This document shows, piece by piece, positions 16,985 through 25,475 of a stretch of DNA of 54,630 bases. The DNA comes from Thermosediminibacter litoriperuensis. Lineage in GTDB: Bacteria > Bacillota > Thermosediminibacteria > Thermosediminibacterales > Thermosediminibacteraceae. Numbering within the stretch: the first letter of the stretch is position 1; each line of letters begins with the position of its first letter. Under the pieces are notes generated by a model. The model was not told the origin of the DNA. It searched no databases and was given only the letters and a program-made list of their open reading frames with translations. The DNA is taken from the NCBI RefSeq assembly GCF_008124715.1, contig NZ_VNHO01000015.1, forward strand, positions 1-54,630. The letters run 5' to 3'. Made by a program: the position numbers and the translations under genes.

Positions 16985-18122
16985 CCTGGACAACCTGGAG
17001 CACAACTTGAAGGAGATAAGGCGGATAACCAGCCCGGACGCCGGCATATGCGCGGTAGTCAAGGCCGACGCCTACGGTCACGGTGCCGTGGAAGTGGCCA
17101 TGACCGCCCTTTCGTGCGGGGCGAAGTACCTCGCCGTTGCCTTCCTGGACGAGGCCGTCGTCCTCAGGGAAGCGGGGATCAGGGCCCCCATCCTAATTTT
17201 GGGTTTTACACCGGAAGACCAGTTTGATAAAATATTAGAGTATGGCATAACGCAGACCGTCTATAACTTGAGGTCCGCGGAGGTACTGTCCCAGGAAGCC
17301 CAAAAGCGCGGCGTAAAGGCAAGGGTTCACATAAAGCTCGACACCGGGATGAGCCGCATTGGCTTTCCGGCCGAACCGTCATCCCTTTCCGACATCGAGA
17401 AAATATTTTCGCTGCCCGGAATAGAGGTTGAGGGTATTTTCACCCATTTTGCGAGAGCCGACGAGGAAGACAAGAGCTTTACCGAGGAGCAGTTCAGAAA
17501 GTACCGCGAGATAACCGGCGCCCTGGAAAGCCGCGGTCTTCGGGTTCCCGTGAAGCACGTGGCCAACAGCGCCGCTATTATAGACCTGCATCAGCTTCAC
17601 ATGGATATGGTCAGGCCGGGTATAATCCTTTACGGTATATACCCCTCGGAGGAGGTACAAAAGAGCAAAATCGCCTTGAAGCCGGTAATGACCTTTAAAA
17701 CAAGAGTATCCCATGTAAAAACCGTGCTCGCCGGTACGCCCATCAGCTACGGCGGCACCTTTGTCACGAAAAGGCCCAGTGTTATAGCCACCCTGCCGGT
17801 GGGCTATGCGGACGGCTACCCCAGGCTCCTGTCGTCCAGGGCCGAAGTCGTCATAAAAGACCGGAGGGCACCGCTGGTCGGAAGGGTCTGCATGGACCAG
17901 TGCATGGTCGATGTCACCGACATACCCGGAGTTCAGCCCGGAGACGAAGTGGAGCTTTTCGGCACCGGTGAAAACGGCGGCGTTACCGCCGATGAAATAG
18001 CAAAAATCGTGGGAACCATCCCCTACGAGATCGTCTGCGGCATTTCTAAAAGAGTCCCCAGAGTATATATTAAAGATGGTAGAATGATAAAAATAAAAAA
18101 TTATTTGGCAGCAAAGGTATAA
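16947..18122 (+). CDS. alr: Alanine racemase
   Basis: A 391-aa PLP enzyme that makes D-alanine for peptidoglycan. The PLP lysine lies in the N-terminal motif VVKADAYGHGAV. The phosphate-binding and catalytic regions HIKLDTGMSRIGF, DMVRPGIILYGIYP and the tyrosine-containing ISYGGTF follow, and the C-terminal domain includes GRVCMDQCMVDVT. The ATG at 16947 follows GAAGGGGAG and lies inside the nnr 3' end. The downstream position of the ndoAI-ndoA pair is the same as in Bacillus. Confidence 0.95.
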   Translation: MDVKVRPTRAEINLDNLEHNLKEIRRITSPDAGICAVVKADAYGHGAVEVAMTALSCGAKYLAVAFLDEAVVLREAGIRAPILILGFTPEDQFDKILEYGITQTVYNLRSAEVLSQEAQKRGVKARVHIKLDTGMSRIGFPAEPSSLSDIEKIFSLPGIEVEGIFTHFARADEEDKSFTEEQFRKYREITGALESRGLRVPVKHVANSAAIIDLHQLHMDMVRPGIILYGIYPSEEVQKSKIALKPVMTFKTRVSHVKTVLAGTPISYGGTFVTKRPSVIATLPVGYADGYPRLLSSRAEVVIKDRRAPLVGRVCMDQCMVDVTDIPGVQPGDEVELFGTGENGGVTADEIAKIVGTIPYEIVCGISKRVPRVYIKDGRMIKIKNYLAAKV

Positions 18123-18182
18123 TTTACATACACTATTCACATAATGATACTGACTTGCCATTATTTTGAGGGGGGTGCCGCT

Positions 18183-18458
18183 GTGGCTGAGTTAAAAAGG
18201 ATAGTCGTCAGCTTACCGGACAGCCTGTTAAAGCAGGTGGATGGTATAATATCTAAGGAAAAAAAGAACCGCAGCGAATTTATTCAGGATGCGATGAGAT
18301 TATATATTCGAGAAAGGGAAAGGATAAGAATGAGAGAACAGCTTAAGAACGGTTACCAGGAAATGGCCGATATCAACGTTAGGATCGCTGAATTCGGGAT
18401 AAACGAGGATTTTAGAGATCTGGCGCTGTACGAGATAAGGCTTTCGGAGAGTGAATAA
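18183..18458 (+). CDS. ndoAI: Antitoxin EndoAI, ribbon-helix-helix (MazE-type)
   Basis: A 91-aa antitoxin. The N-terminal ribbon-helix-helix of the CopG/MetJ type is visible ([15 protein letters not shown] then [12 protein letters not shown]); the C-terminal tail would wrap the toxin. The GTG at 18183 with GAGGGGGGTG upstream is better than the ATG at 18144. It ends one base before the likely toxin start, as expected for a coupled pair. The order alr-ndoAI-ndoA matches Bacillus subtilis. Confidence 0.9.
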   Translation: MAELKRIVVSLPDSLLKQVDGIISKEKKNRSEFIQDAMRLYIRERERIRMREQLKNGYQEMADINVRIAEFGINEDFRDLALYEIRLSESE

Positions 18459-18459
18459 C

Positions 18460-18810
18460 GTGCTGGTGAGGCGCGGAGATGTGTTCTATGCGGATTTAAA
18501 CCCGGTTGTGGGTTCCGAGCAGGGCGGTGTAAGGCCCGTCCTCGTCGTGCAAAACGACGTGGGAAATAAGTACAGCCCTACCGTAATTGTTGCTGCAATT
18601 ACGTCCCAGATTGACAAGGCCAAGCTGCCGACTCACGTGGAACTGAAGCGGGGAGATTACGGCCTGGAAAAAGATTCGGTAATCCTTCTGGAACAGCTCA
18701 GGACCATCGACAAGAGGCGGTTAAGGGAGAAGATAACCTTCCTTGACCAGGACATCATGGCCAAGGTGAATGAAGCGCTGAAAATAAGCCTGGGACTGGT
18801 GGACTTTTAA
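18460..18810 (+). CDS. ndoA: Endoribonuclease toxin EndoA/NdoA (MazF family)
   Basis: A 116-aa sequence-specific mRNA interferase, the same length as the Bacillus EndoA. The N-terminal [26 protein letters not shown] is characteristic of the family and contains the catalytic Arg; [16 protein letters not shown] and the helix starting [15 protein letters not shown] complete the PemK/MazF fold. A GTG exists at 18451, but GTG 18460 has GGAGAG at suitable distance and gives MLVRRGDV, the usual start. A stem-loop terminator follows. Confidence 0.92.
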   Translation: MLVRRGDVFYADLNPVVGSEQGGVRPVLVVQNDVGNKYSPTVIVAAITSQIDKAKLPTHVELKRGDYGLEKDSVILLEQLRTIDKRRLREKITFLDQDIMAKVNEALKISLGLVDF

Positions 18811-18824
18811 CGATGAATTTCATG

Positions 18825-18852
18825 AAGCCCGTTAAGGGCTTTTTAGTTTTTT
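18825..18852 (+). terminator. Terminator after ndoA
   Basis: AAGCCC (18825-18830) pairs with GGGCTT (18836-18841) around a five-base loop, followed by TTTTAGTTTTTT. It ends the acpS-nnr-alr-ndoAI-ndoA transcript. Confidence 0.75.
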
Positions 18853-18937
18853 AAAGCAGGATATTTCAATTTTTGTTAGAATATATACATTGCTGTCGAT
18901 TTTGTACGGAGTTTTTATTTCAGCATTGGAGGTTTGC

Positions 18938-20218
18938 ATGGAGATTAAGGATAAAATTTTTACCGAATTAATGGCCGCGCTCTCCTTGATGATGGACCTG
19001 GACGAGAATCGGAAGCTCTACCACGCCTGGAGGGTGGGTGTGCTGGCCGAAAAAATGGCCCGGAAGGTAGTGCCGGAATGCGCCAGCCAAATATTTTACG
19101 CCGGCCTTTTGCACGACATCGGCGCCATATCCCTACCCGACCACGTGGTGCACTATACCGATCCGGAAGATCATCTTCGCTATCCGGTGATTTTCAACCA
19201 TCCCCACAAGGGAGCTCAAATAGTGGGGGAGATCGAGCCGCTGAAAGGTGTGGCGGCGATGATCCTGGACCACCACGAGCACTGGGACGGCAGCGGATAC
19301 CCGCGCGGTATCAGGGGCAACAGGATAAGCCTGGGGGGTCAGATTCTCAGGATCTGTGATACCTTTGACGTGCTCTCCAGGGTAAAACCACCCCTCGACA
19401 TCGGCGGTATGAAAACCCTCCTTGCTGCCAGAAGAGGGTCGGAGTTTTCGGACCAGATCTTTGAGCTTATGATTGCTGTCCTGGAGGAAGGCAATTTCTT
19501 CTACGAGATCATGGATGATCAGAAGGTTGGAGAAATGGTGGTCAAAACGGTTGAAAGCATGCCGCACCCCCAAACCGGATACTGCGAGAGGGGCATATCT
19601 AAGATTATACAGGTCTTCGGCCGGGTCATAGACGCCAAGCACGAATACACCGCCGGCCATTCCAGCCGGGTGGCCTTCTATACGTCCCTCATAGCCCAAA
19701 ACCTGGGTCTTGCCGGGAGCGAGGTTAAAAAACTCGAGTTTGCTGCATACCTGCACGATGCGGGCAAGGTGGCCATCCCACCGGCAATACTCGATAAGCC
19801 GGGACGCCTCACCCTGGAAGAGTTCAAGGTAATGAAGCGACATCCAGTCTATACGATGGAGATATTGAGCATGGTCAGCGCCCTGAAGGAGCTGGCTCCC
19901 ATATCCGGACACCACCACGAGAAGTACGACGGTTCCGGCTACCCCGACGGCCTGTCCAGGGACGTCATCCCGCTGGGCGCCCGCATAATGGCGGTGGCTG
20001 ACGCCTTCGACGCCATGACGTCGGCGAGACCCTACCAGAAGATGAAAGACGGCTGGGAGGCAAAAGAGGAGCTTGTAAAAAGAGCGGGCTCCCAGTTCGA
20101 CCCGGAGGTGGTGAAGGTGGCCGTCAGGGCTCTGCCGGATCATCCACAGTCAGTAGAATCGGGGAGAGTGATAAGCGGTGAAACCTCTGATAGCGATAAC
20201 ATGTTCGTTGGCAGATGA
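18938..20218 (+). CDS. Tandem HD-GYP domain protein (probable c-di-GMP phosphodiesterase)
   Basis: A 426-aa cytoplasmic protein with two HD-type domains. The first (about 30-180) has LLHDIGAISLP and HHEHWDGSGYPRGI. The second (about 225-400) has YLHDAGKVAIP, KRHPVYT, HHHEKYDGSGYPDGL and the ADAFDAMTSARPY helix. Both retain the HD pair and the GYP-type loop, so both may bind metals; HD-GYP enzymes hydrolyse c-di-GMP. No sensor domain is seen. The ATG at 18938 follows GGAGG by five bases and removes an upstream extension. A c-di-GMP riboswitch controls pilus genes 12 kb away, so this enzyme could lower the signal read there. It overlaps the following gene by 41 bases. Confidence 0.9.
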   Translation: MEIKDKIFTELMAALSLMMDLDENRKLYHAWRVGVLAEKMARKVVPECASQIFYAGLLHDIGAISLPDHVVHYTDPEDHLRYPVIFNHPHKGAQIVGEIEPLKGVAAMILDHHEHWDGSGYPRGIRGNRISLGGQILRICDTFDVLSRVKPPLDIGGMKTLLAARRGSEFSDQIFELMIAVLEEGNFFYEIMDDQKVGEMVVKTVESMPHPQTGYCERGISKIIQVFGRVIDAKHEYTAGHSSRVAFYTSLIAQNLGLAGSEVKKLEFAAYLHDAGKVAIPPAILDKPGRLTLEEFKVMKRHPVYTMEILSMVSALKELAPISGHHHEKYDGSGYPDGLSRDVIPLGARIMAVADAFDAMTSARPYQKMKDGWEAKEELVKRAGSQFDPEVVKVAVRALPDHPQSVESGRVISGETSDSDNMFVGR

Positions 20219-20888
20219 AAGGATTTTTCTAAATCACGGCTATTACAGGGCCGTAGAGAGGGCCGGCGGGATACCCGTCACCGTCCCGCCGCTGGGGAGG
20301 GAGCAGGACCTCGGCGAGCTGCTCGAAAGAGTCGACGGCCTGCTGCTTTCCGGGGGGCCCGACGTGGACCCGCGCCACTTCAACGAGAGTCCGCGGCCCG
20401 GACTTGGAGAAATAAACCCGAAGCGCGACGCTGCCGAACTTTACCTCTGCCGGGAGGCTGTTAGGAGGAAGAAGCCGGTATTCGGCATCTGCCGGGGCAT
20501 GCAGGTAATTAACATCGCCCTGGGAGGCAGCGTCTACCAGGATATCGGATTGGAAATAGTAAAGCCGTTGAAGCACAGGCAGGAGGCCCCAAGGTGGTAC
20601 GGCAGCCACGAAGTCAGGGTAGAGAAAGATTCGATGCTTTACGGCCTGTTCAAAGGGGAGAAACTCCTGGTGAACAGCTTTCACCACCAGGCCCTGAAGG
20701 ATATCGCCCGTCCTCTGAAGCCCGCGGCCTTCGCGCCGGACGGTGTAGTGGAAGCCGTTGAGGGTGTTTCGGAGGATGCGTTTCTGGTGGGAGTGCAGTG
20801 GCACCCGGAAGAGATGTGGGAAGTCTACCCGGAGCAGCTCGAGTTGTTCAAAAGCTTCGTCGAGGCTGCCGCCCGGATTAACGAATAA
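20178..20888 (+). CDS. Class I glutamine-amidotransferase-like peptidase C26 (gamma-glutamyl hydrolase, PuuD-like)
   Basis: A 236-aa hydrolase. The catalytic triad is recognisable: nucleophile Cys in FGICRGMQVINIALGG, and His with Glu in VGVQWHPEEMWE. The oxyanion region GLLLSGGPDVDP is typical of PuuD-type gamma-glutamyl hydrolases. The GTG start at 20178 lies inside the HD-GYP gene. It precedes a D-aminopeptidase and an amidohydrolase, so it may act on gamma-glutamyl or cell-wall peptides; the substrate is not shown by the sequence. Confidence 0.85.
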   Translation: MKPLIAITCSLADERIFLNHGYYRAVERAGGIPVTVPPLGREQDLGELLERVDGLLLSGGPDVDPRHFNESPRPGLGEINPKRDAAELYLCREAVRRKKPVFGICRGMQVINIALGGSVYQDIGLEIVKPLKHRQEAPRWYGSHEVRVEKDSMLYGLFKGEKLLVNSFHHQALKDIARPLKPAAFAPDGVVEAVEGVSEDAFLVGVQWHPEEMWEVYPEQLELFKSFVEAAARINE

Positions 20889-20948
20889 TATTGAACGGAC
20901 TTTAATAACTTTTTAATAGCCATTTTAATCAAGGGAGGAGGGGCTCTT

Positions 20949-21767
20949 TTGAAGATCTACATATCCGCCGACATGGAAGGCATTTCTGGAGTCGTCTCGC
21001 TGGCTCACGTGGAACCTGGGTCAGGGGAATACGAGAGGTTCAGGCGGCTGATGACCAGGGAGGTAAACGCGGTGGTGGAGGCCGCCTTTGAATTTGGGGC
21101 CTCTGAAGTCGTTGTGAACGATTCTCACAATAACATGGACAATATCCTGGTGGAAGAACTCCATCCCCGGACTTCCCTGATAAGCGGTAGTCCGAAACCC
21201 CTCAGCATGATGCAGGGAATCGATGGGAGTTTCGATGCGGTATTTTTCATCGGATACCACGCCCGGGCCGGTAGTTCCGAAGCCATAATGGACCATACCT
21301 ATACCGGCAGGGTGATGTGCGCTAAAATAAACGGCAAATCCATGAGCGAGGCCGGATTGAACGGCAGGCTGGCGGGTTACTACGGCGTGCCCGTGGTGCT
21401 GGTGACCGGAGACCAGAACGCGGTAAAGTGCGCCAGGGAGGAGCTCGACGATCCGGTGGGAGTGGTGGTGAAAGAGGCTGTCACCAGGTATTCGGCCAGG
21501 GTTTACCCCTTCGATGTGGTGAAAGAGCGGATCCGGGAAGGGGTAAGGCAGGCCCTTGAGGACGTCTCGCGTTTCAGGCCAACCGTCGAGGAGGGAATCG
21601 TCGAGCTGGAAGTTACCTTTAACCAGTCGATTCTGGCCGATATGGCCCTTCTTATTCCCGGCATGACAAAAAAGGATGCCAGGACCGTGGTTTACACCGC
21701 TGCGGATTATTTAGAGGCGTATAAAGCGTTCAGAGCGGCTTTGGCCATAAATTCCGGGATACGATAA
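20949..21767 (+). CDS. M55 family D-aminopeptidase, DppA-like
   Basis: A 272-aa zinc peptidase that releases N-terminal D-amino acids. The metal-binding start IYISADMEGISGV (SxDxEG) is intact. The conserved NDSHNNMDN, FIGYHARAG and MDHTYTG segments, which hold further His ligands and the catalytic His, are also present. It starts at TTG 20949, preceded by GGGAGGAGG. It follows the C26 peptidase with a 60-nt gap and is 19 nt before the amidohydrolase, suggesting one catabolic operon for D-Ala- or gamma-Glu-containing peptides. Confidence 0.9.
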   Translation: MKIYISADMEGISGVVSLAHVEPGSGEYERFRRLMTREVNAVVEAAFEFGASEVVVNDSHNNMDNILVEELHPRTSLISGSPKPLSMMQGIDGSFDAVFFIGYHARAGSSEAIMDHTYTGRVMCAKINGKSMSEAGLNGRLAGYYGVPVVLVTGDQNAVKCAREELDDPVGVVVKEAVTRYSARVYPFDVVKERIREGVRQALEDVSRFRPTVEEGIVELEVTFNQSILADMALLIPGMTKKDARTVVYTAADYLEAYKAFRAALAINSGIR

Positions 21768-21786
21768 AAAGGCTGGAGGGATGAGT

Positions 21787-22947
21787 ATGATAGCCATAAA
21801 AGGCGGCACGGTTTACACCATGAAAGGCGAGGTTCTGGAAAACGGAATTGTGCTGGTCGAAGGCGGCAGGATCAGTAAGGTCGGTAAAAATTTGCGGATT
21901 CCGTCAGGCTGCGAGGTAATAGACGCGAGGGGTAAGTACGTGTTCCCCGGTTTCATCGACGCCCACAGCCACGTGGGCATTTTCGAGGAGGCTGTCGGGG
22001 CCATCGGCGAAGACGGCAACGAGTGGACGGACCCCCTCACACCGCATCTCAGGGCCCTTGACGCGGTAAATCCCAGGGATAAGGCCTTTGAAGACGCGGT
22101 GAAGGGCGGCGTTACCTGCGTCTTTACAGGGCCGGGTAGTGCCAACGTCATAGGTGGTCAGGCTATAGCCGTAAAAACCTACGGCCGGGTCATAGATAAG
22201 ATGGTGGTCAAAGCCCCCGCGGGGTTGAAGGTAGCCTTCGGGGAAAATCCGAAGCGCGTTTACGGTGACCAAAAAAAGATGCCGTCTACCCGCATGGGCA
22301 CCGCCGCTCTTCTGCGGGAAGCTCTGGTTAAGGCCAGAAACTACAAGGAGAAACGGGACCGGGAGAGGAAGGAGAATGAGGTCTTTGAAAGGGACCTGAA
22401 GATGGAAGTTCTGTGTGACGTGCTGGAGAAGAAGATTCCCCTCAGGGCTCACGCTCACAGAGCCGACGACATAATGACGGCCGTCAGGATAGCTCGGGAG
22501 TTCGATGTGGACATAGCTATTGAACACTGCACCGAGGGGCACCTGATAGCCGGCGAACTGGCCGAGCTGGGCGTAGCCGCCGTTGTAGGCCCGTCGCTCA
22601 CGTCCCGCTCCAAGGTGGAATTGAAGGACCTGAGCTTTAAGACTCCAGGGATACTGGCGAGCAGGGGCGTTAAAGTGGCCATAATGACCGACCATCCGGT
22701 TATACCCATCCAGTATTTGAACATATGCGCCGCCCTGGCGGTAAAAGAGGGAATGCGCACCGAGGACGCCCTGGCCGCCATTACCATCAATGCGGCCGAG
22801 ATAATAGGCATCGCCGACAGGGTGGGCAGCATCGAAGAAGGCAAGGACGCCGATATAGTGGTATGGGACGGCTTCCCCCTGGAGATAATGTCAAAGCCGG
22901 AGCTCGTAATGATAGAGGGCCAGGTGGTGTATAAGAACTCTGAGTAG
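21787..22947 (+). CDS. Metal-dependent amidohydrolase, imidazolonepropionase-like
   Basis: A 386-aa amidohydrolase-superfamily enzyme with a TIM barrel. The first metal motif is FIDAHSHVG, and further His ligands lie in RAHAHRADD and EHCTEGH. The catalytic Asp is in TDHPVIP, and the C-terminal SIEEGKDADIVVWDG is typical. The ATG at 21787 has GGAGGG six bases upstream, whereas the ATG at 21781 abuts that site. The likely role is hydrolysis of a peptide-like or cyclic amide in the same pathway as the two peptidases; the substrate is unknown. Confidence 0.85.
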   Translation: MIAIKGGTVYTMKGEVLENGIVLVEGGRISKVGKNLRIPSGCEVIDARGKYVFPGFIDAHSHVGIFEEAVGAIGEDGNEWTDPLTPHLRALDAVNPRDKAFEDAVKGGVTCVFTGPGSANVIGGQAIAVKTYGRVIDKMVVKAPAGLKVAFGENPKRVYGDQKKMPSTRMGTAALLREALVKARNYKEKRDRERKENEVFERDLKMEVLCDVLEKKIPLRAHAHRADDIMTAVRIAREFDVDIAIEHCTEGHLIAGELAELGVAAVVGPSLTSRSKVELKDLSFKTPGILASRGVKVAIMTDHPVIPIQYLNICAALAVKEGMRTEDALAAITINAAEIIGIADRVGSIEEGKDADIVVWDGFPLEIMSKPELVMIEGQVVYKNSE

Positions 22948-22982
22948 TTTTATTTAATAGGCTGATGGGTGTTTGATTTCAC

Positions 22983-23011
22983 TTGCACTTGTAAGGAGTG
23001 TGTGGTATACT
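22983..23011 (+). promoter_or_regulatory. Promoter of the FMN-riboswitch/ribU transcript
   Basis: TTGCAC (22983-22988) and TATACT (23006-23011) are spaced by exactly 17 bases and sit about 30 nt before the FMN aptamer. Confidence 0.65.
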
Positions 23012-23041
23012 AATTTAGGAAATAAGTAAATCAAGGGTTAA

Positions 23042-23164
23042 GCCTTCGGGGCAGGGTGAAATTCCCGACCGGCGGTAAGCCTTCATGGCGAGCCCGCGAG
23101 CCCTTTTAAGGGGTTGACCCGGTGAAAATCCGGGGCCGACGGTAAAGTCCGGATGGGAGAAGGC
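23042..23164 (+). promoter_or_regulatory. FMN riboswitch (RFN element)
   Basis: The conserved RFN blocks are all present: GGGGCAGGGTGAAATTCCCGACC, split here as the P2-P3 region, then GGCGGTAAGCC, AGCCCGCGAGCC, GGTGAAAATCCGG, GCCGACGGTAAAGTCCGGATGGGAGAAGG. The closing helix GCCTTC (23042-23047) pairs with GAAGGC (23159-23164). High FMN should stop expression of the downstream transporter through the hairpin that follows. Confidence 0.95.
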
Positions 23165-23188
23165 GATCATGAAGTAATTTGACGCTAT

Positions 23189-23220
23189 AGCCCCGGGGTG
23201 TGTCCCGGGGCTTCAAATTT
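23189..23220 (+). terminator. FMN riboswitch terminator
   Basis: AGCCCCGGG (23189-23197) and CCCGGGGCT (23204-23212) form a strong 9-bp hairpin followed by TCAAATTTT. It is the probable OFF structure formed when FMN is bound, located just before the ribU ribosome site. Confidence 0.75.
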
Positions 23221-23236
23221 TACTGGAGGTGTAAAT

Positions 23237-23854
23237 ATGAACGCTTTAAACCAGCCCAAAGCAGCAGCGTGGCGCGAGACCAAAAATATTACTAAGGTGG
23301 CGGTGCTCGGAGTAATGGCCTTTTTCATAATGACCTATCTTGAGTTTCCGCTGCCGTTATTTCCTGCCTTTCTGAAGATGGACCTGAGCGATCTGCCGGC
23401 ACTGCTCGCCGGTTTCGGGGTGGGCCCCTGGGCGGCGGTGCTGGTGGAGGTGCTCAAGAACATCCTGCACGCCATTTTTAAAAATCAGACCGCTTTTGTG
23501 GGAGAAGCCGCCAACCTGCTTACGGGCATACTTTTTGTGGTGCCGGCAGCCCTGTTGTATTCGGTGAGGAAGACCCGGCTGAACGCAATACTGGGAATGG
23601 CCGCGGGTACGGTCATAATGACCCTGGGTATGGCCTTGGCCAATTACTATGTTTTCATACCTCTGTACGCGAAGGTCTTCAACATTCCCGTGGATGCTAT
23701 TGTAGGTATGGGCACCAGTGTCAACAGTAGGGTCATAGACCTCAAGACGCTGGTCGTATACAGCATCGTGCCCTTCAACATCATAAAGGGCTTCATGCTT
23801 ACGGCCGTCACCATGCTGATCTACAAAAGGGTTTCGCCGCTATTGCATATGTAA
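23237..23854 (+). CDS. ribU: Riboflavin ECF transporter substrate-binding subunit RibU
   Basis: A 205-aa S component of an energy-coupling factor transporter that brings in riboflavin using a shared EcfAA'T module encoded elsewhere. Six hydrophobic helices are apparent. The motifs MTYLEFPLPLFPAFLKMDLSDLPALLAGF and VEVLKNILH fit the RibU family and its riboflavin pocket. The ATG at 23237 has GGAGGT six bases upstream. The upstream FMN riboswitch strongly supports the substrate. Confidence 0.93.
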   Translation: MNALNQPKAAAWRETKNITKVAVLGVMAFFIMTYLEFPLPLFPAFLKMDLSDLPALLAGFGVGPWAAVLVEVLKNILHAIFKNQTAFVGEAANLLTGILFVVPAALLYSVRKTRLNAILGMAAGTVIMTLGMALANYYVFIPLYAKVFNIPVDAIVGMGTSVNSRVIDLKTLVVYSIVPFNIIKGFMLTAVTMLIYKRVSPLLHM

Positions 23855-23871
23855 TAGGTATGGTAAATAAG

Positions 23872-23907
23872 AAGGCTGTCCCTAAGTGTAACAGGGGCAG
23901 CCTTTTT
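23872..23907. terminator. Terminator between ribU and hepT
   Basis: AAGGCTGTCCCT (23872-23883) pairs with AGGGGCAGCCTT (23893-23904), with a small mismatch, and TTTTTGTT follows. It lies between convergent genes and can serve ribU. Confidence 0.75.
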
Positions 23908-23908
23908 G

Positions 23909-24331
23909 TTAGCGATTTAAATACGTCATTATTGCTTTTACAAAATCTTTAATATCATCAAGGTCGTCGCATATTATTTGGTAAAGTTCTTCATTGGTTA
24001 TAAGGTTATATAAATGCACCATGCGATTCAGGTAACCCGCCATTTCCAGTAATTTTTGTCCTAATTCTTCGTCGACAATATTTTCTTTTTGCAATCCTTT
24101 CGCGATGGACTTGTATTCAAGGGTTAAGTCAATGTGCCCGGTTTTTGCAAGAATGTGCCTTCCTATATCAAAAATAGCTTCCAATGACCTCCTTAAATAA
24201 CTCTCAGCTGCTCCGGTATAGATTCCGCTTTTAAGAAACTCTTCTTTTGGAAATTTTTTTAATTCCTCTAATTCTTTTAGATATGATTGAATTAGCTCAA
24301 GCCGTTCTATAATAGCCATTTTATTAATCAT
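23909..24331 (-). CDS. hepT: HepT-like ribonuclease toxin (DUF86)
   Basis: A 140-aa all-alpha protein of the HepT/DUF86 HEPN family. The HEPN RNase motif is present as NRMVHLYN (R-x2-H-x-Y) near residue 100, and ESYLRRSLEAIFDIGRHIL is a typical preceding helix. It overlaps the MNT gene by four bases. The ATG has GGAGG seven bases upstream. In known pairs the MNT antitoxin AMPylates a Tyr of this motif to silence the RNase. If the antitoxin is broken here, as it appears to be, the toxin may be silent or inactive as well. Confidence 0.87.
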   Translation of the reverse strand: MINKMAIIERLELIQSYLKELEELKKFPKEEFLKSGIYTGAAESYLRRSLEAIFDIGRHILAKTGHIDLTLEYKSIAKGLQKENIVDEELGQKLLEMAGYLNRMVHLYNLITNEELYQIICDDLDDIKDFVKAIMTYLNR

Positions 24332-24723
24332 CGTAATTCCTCCAACCGTTCTTCGTAATATTTATTGAGGATGTATCTGAAGTCTGCGGCTCTAGCCAGT
24401 ATCTTGAGTTCATAGTCGTCCTTTAAACTTTCAGATTTGGCATATGCACAAATACCAAGTATAGCTTCCGCCTGAAAAACTGAATGAGTTTCCTGTAAAA
24501 AAACCAGATCAAGAGAAGGAAATATATCGATAAAATCATTATAAACGGCTGCATACAGTTTACGCCTGTCGACAATCTTATTTACATCAAACGAAAAAAC
24601 TACACCTACATCGATATCCGCCAACGGGTCAACAATAGTTACTTTTTCGCCGTTTATTATTTTTCGAGCGTTTTCCTTCTGTGAACCAAAGAGGTACACG
24701 AGTATAAGTCGTGTTTGTGACAT
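24328..24723 (-). CDS. mntA: MntA-like nucleotidyltransferase antitoxin, apparent 5' frameshift
   Basis: A 131-aa minimal nucleotidyltransferase partner of HepT. The core motif VYLFGS and the catalytic pair in ADIDVGVVF are seen; the spacing between GS and DxD is about 21 residues, longer than the usual 10 or so. The frame opens with only MSQTRLILVYLFGS and has no good ribosome site. Upstream, in another frame, the ATG at 24773 is preceded by GGAGAGAG and encodes MRHTDERNNLHKELEKICHK, which looks like the normal N-terminal helix. One missing base between about 24708 and 24700 would join the two. The annotated extent is the intact frame only. Confidence 0.7.
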   Translation of the reverse strand: MSQTRLILVYLFGSQKENARKIINGEKVTIVDPLADIDVGVVFSFDVNKIVDRRKLYAAVYNDFIDIFPSLDLVFLQETHSVFQAEAILGICAYAKSESLKDDYELKILARAADFRYILNKYYEERLEELR

Positions 24724-25007
24724 ATTTTTTCCAATTCTTTATGTAAATTGTTTCTTTCATCGGTATGCCGCATTTTATACTCTCTCCAATTAATTGTTAC
24801 AAGAATTTACCGTAGTCTATTATATCAAATCAAAAGGCAAAAAAGAAGCGGGATTTCACCCCGTGATAGCACCAATATTTTTAGCATCAATGAGTCTTAT
24901 GACAGCCGGAGGTTGGGCCCAAATGCCTGGGAGTGGAATTTATCTGATTTTACCATTAGGTAATTTGCGGTATAATGTAAATGTGAATATATATGAATGG
25001 AGAAAGA

Positions 25008-25475
25008 ATGAGGGAAATGAAGGCAACTTTTGAAACAAACGGTGTGCTGGAGACCGAAAAGCTGGGCGAAGCCCTGGGCAAACTGCTTTCGCCCGGGGAC
25101 TGCGTGGCTCTCCAAGGAGAGCTGGGCGCCGGTAAAACGGCCTTTACCAGGGGGCTTGCAAGGGGACTGGATGCCGTCGATTATGTGACGAGCCCCACTT
25201 TTACGATAATTAACGAGTACGGGGGTGATATACCCCTGGCCCACATGGACGTCTACCGGCTTAACGACGCCTTTGAACTGGAAGACATAGGGTTCAGGGA
25301 GTATCTAAGAAGCCATGTGGTGGTGGTGGAATGGGCCGGTAAGGTGGCGGATATCCTGCCGCCGGAAGTTCTCTGGGTAGAATTCGAAATCCTGGACGAT
25401 AAAAGGAGGAGAATAACCTTCACGGCAACGGCCGGGCGATACGAAAAAATAATACGGGAGTTGAAGCAGCAATGA
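25008..25475 (+). CDS. tsaE: tRNA t6A biosynthesis ATPase TsaE
   Basis: A 155-aa P-loop protein that binds the TsaB-TsaD complex in threonylcarbamoylation of A37 of ANN-decoding tRNAs. Walker A GELGAGKTAFTRGLARGL is intact, followed by SPTFTIINEY, HMDVYRL and VVVEWAGK. Three Met starts lie close together; ATG 25008 has GGAGA six bases upstream. A possible -10 (TATAAT near 24972) precedes it. It overlaps tsaB by four bases. Confidence 0.93.
   Translation: MREMKATFETNGVLETEKLGEALGKLLSPGDCVALQGELGAGKTAFTRGLARGLDAVDYVTSPTFTIINEYGGDIPLAHMDVYRLNDAFELEDIGFREYLRSHVVVVEWAGKVADILPPEVLWVEFEILDDKRRRITFTATAGRYEKIIRELKQQ

Noticed and set aside
24794-25033. 79-residue frame before tsaE
   Set aside because: It overlaps the tsaE promoter and start, has no ribosome site, and the composition is not protein-like. 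It may be a decayed fragment.
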